From contig JANZZA010000150.1 in assembly GCA_026419655.1 (NCBI GenBank), positions 1 through 5,949 on the forward strand: DNA of 5,949 nucleotides, in the 5' to 3' direction. Position 1 is the stretch's first letter. Every line of letters begins with the position of its first letter. The DNA is from Armatimonadota bacterium (GTDB lineage Bacteria; Armatimonadota; Zipacnadia; Zipacnadales; FEN-943). The translations under genes were made by a program, and so were the position numbers. Below are positions 5,678-5,949 of the stretch, in pieces. The notes below the pieces were generated by a model. That model was not told where the DNA came from and searched no databases. It saw only the letters and a program-made list of their open reading frames with translations.

Positions 5678-5723
5678 CTGGGGGACAACCCTTTTCAAAG
5701 GGTTTGCCCCAGGAAAACCTTTG
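5678..5723 (+). repeat. Composite inverted repeats able to form two competing hairpins
   Basis: Hairpin 1 pairs CTGGGG (5678-5683) with CCCCAG (5707-5712) and, inside it, AACCCTT (5687-5693) with AAGGGTT (5698-5704). Hairpin 2 pairs CAAAGGGTTT (5696-5705) with AAAACCTTTG (5714-5723), with one mismatch or bulge. The middle arm serves both, so they exclude each other. It resembles G-rich intergenic repeats (GGGGGTCTGGGGG...) that I recall from other bacteria, and it could equally be a leader attenuator. No T-run follows either hairpin. Confidence 0.5.
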
Positions 5724-5724
5724 C

Positions 5725-5749
5725 GGAACCATCGGAGCGTGTGTAAGTC
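5725..5749 (+). promoter_or_regulatory. Candidate ECF-type promoter before the E2-type gene
   Basis: GGAACC (5725-5730) is followed after 17 bases by TC (5748-5749, in GTCACAC). The predicted start near 5756 gives a leader of about 25 bases to ATG 5782. It is the third GGAACC box in an upstream region with the right orientation in this window. If used, the competing hairpins at 5678-5723 would lie upstream of its transcript. Confidence 0.33.
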
Positions 5750-5753
5750 ACAC
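5739..5753. promoter_or_regulatory. Small palindrome GTGTG-N5-CACAC, possible operator
   Basis: GTGTG (5739-5743) and CACAC (5749-5753) form an inverted repeat around TAAGT. It overlaps the presumed -10 part of the candidate promoter and lies 28 bases before the next gene. A repressor could act here, but a five-base arm is weak evidence. Confidence 0.25.
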
Positions 5754-5781
5754 CAACCTTCACGCAGCGGGGGATAGTCGT

Positions 5782-5949
5782 ATGGCAAGACAACCACGGC
5801 CCGACCAGCAAGAGTATGACCTCGTCGTGCAGTCTCCGACGCGGCAGGCCATCGCCCAGCGTGTAGGCGAGAGCTCTGCTACCAAGCCGCATTTTTCGAC
5901 TACTGTGCTCATTGACGCCACGGCCATGGTTGCCCTGCGCGGCGACCTG
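5782..5949 (+). CDS. 2-oxoacid dehydrogenase E2-type acyltransferase catalytic domain, N-terminal part; runs off the right edge
   Basis: The 56 visible residues begin MARQPRPDQQEYDLVVQ and continue SPTRQAIAQRVGESSATKPH, then FSTTVLIDATAMVALRGDL. This matches the start of the catalytic domain of dihydrolipoyl acyltransferases, whose pattern is R-x-x-I-A-x-R-x-x-x-S-x-x-x-x-P-H-F, then a strand with D-x-T-x-[LM]-x-x-L-R. Family members transfer acyl groups from lipoamide to CoA in pyruvate, 2-oxoglutarate or branched-chain complexes. Here the catalytic domain starts about 15 residues after the Met, so the usual lipoyl and subunit-binding domains are absent. The frame stays open upstream to a stop at 5545, but that stretch encodes Gly/Ala/Arg-rich filler with no lipoyl D-K-A motif, so ATG 5782 is taken as start, with GGGGGA eight bases upstream as a modest SD. 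The catalytic His-x-x-x-Asp lies beyond the edge and is unseen. Confidence 0.8.
   Translation, partial: MARQPRPDQQEYDLVVQSPTRQAIAQRVGESSATKPHFSTTVLIDATAMVALRGDL

Noticed and set aside
5552..5781. Possible frameshifted lipoyl domain upstream of the E2-type catalytic domain
   Set aside because: The frame is open back to 5545 but shows no D-K-A lipoyl-lysine motif or lipoyl fold pattern, and the region is dominated by inverted repeats.
4967..5797. Minus-strand 276-codon frame opposite ruvB and the following intergenic region
   Set aside because: It is antisense to conserved RuvB motifs and crosses the inverted repeats; composition is typical of a shadow frame.

Overview
The window comes from a GC-rich bacterium (roughly 60% G+C by eye). 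It carries three gene blocks and no RNA genes, insertion sequences or CRISPR arrays. No gene here fixes the phylum. A zinc-finger anti-sigma factor beside an ECF sigma factor, the ruvC-ruvA-ruvB order, and an exported protein with helical repeats suit several GC-rich environmental lineages. I do not name one.

Left block, all on the minus strand (about 2930 down to 1): an ECF RNA polymerase sigma factor (2873-2187), a membrane-anchored anti-sigma factor with an H-x3-C-x2-C zinc motif (2155-1205), and an unrecognised, probably exported protein built from tandem 15-residue K-Y-P-Q repeats (1227-436), whose start overlaps the anti-sigma gene by 23 bases. These three look like one operon: a regulator, its membrane inhibitor and a probable extracytoplasmic partner or target. 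After 141 bases without a gene comes the N-terminal third of a nitrilase-superfamily carbon-nitrogen hydrolase (294 to the window edge).

Middle: a divergent intergenic region (2874-3311). On the minus strand it has a good housekeeping promoter close to the sigma gene, which makes GTG 2873 the likely sigma start. On the plus strand a TATAAT box lies so close to ruvC that the message would be nearly leaderless.

Right block, plus strand: the tightly packed Holliday-junction operon ruvC (3312-3854), ruvA (3851-4465) and ruvB (about 4490-5551). RuvC is the resolvase; RuvA and RuvB are the junction-binding and branch-migration motor subunits. Downstream is a 230-base intergenic stretch rich in inverted repeats. 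It is followed by the 5' end of a gene for a 2-oxoacid dehydrogenase E2-type acyltransferase catalytic domain that starts without any lipoyl or subunit-binding domain (5782 to the right edge).

The most interesting points are the repeat protein in the sigma/anti-sigma operon, GGAACC-type ECF promoter candidates in front of three transcription units, the domain-minimal E2, the near-leaderless ruvC, and the competing hairpins between ruvB and the E2 gene.
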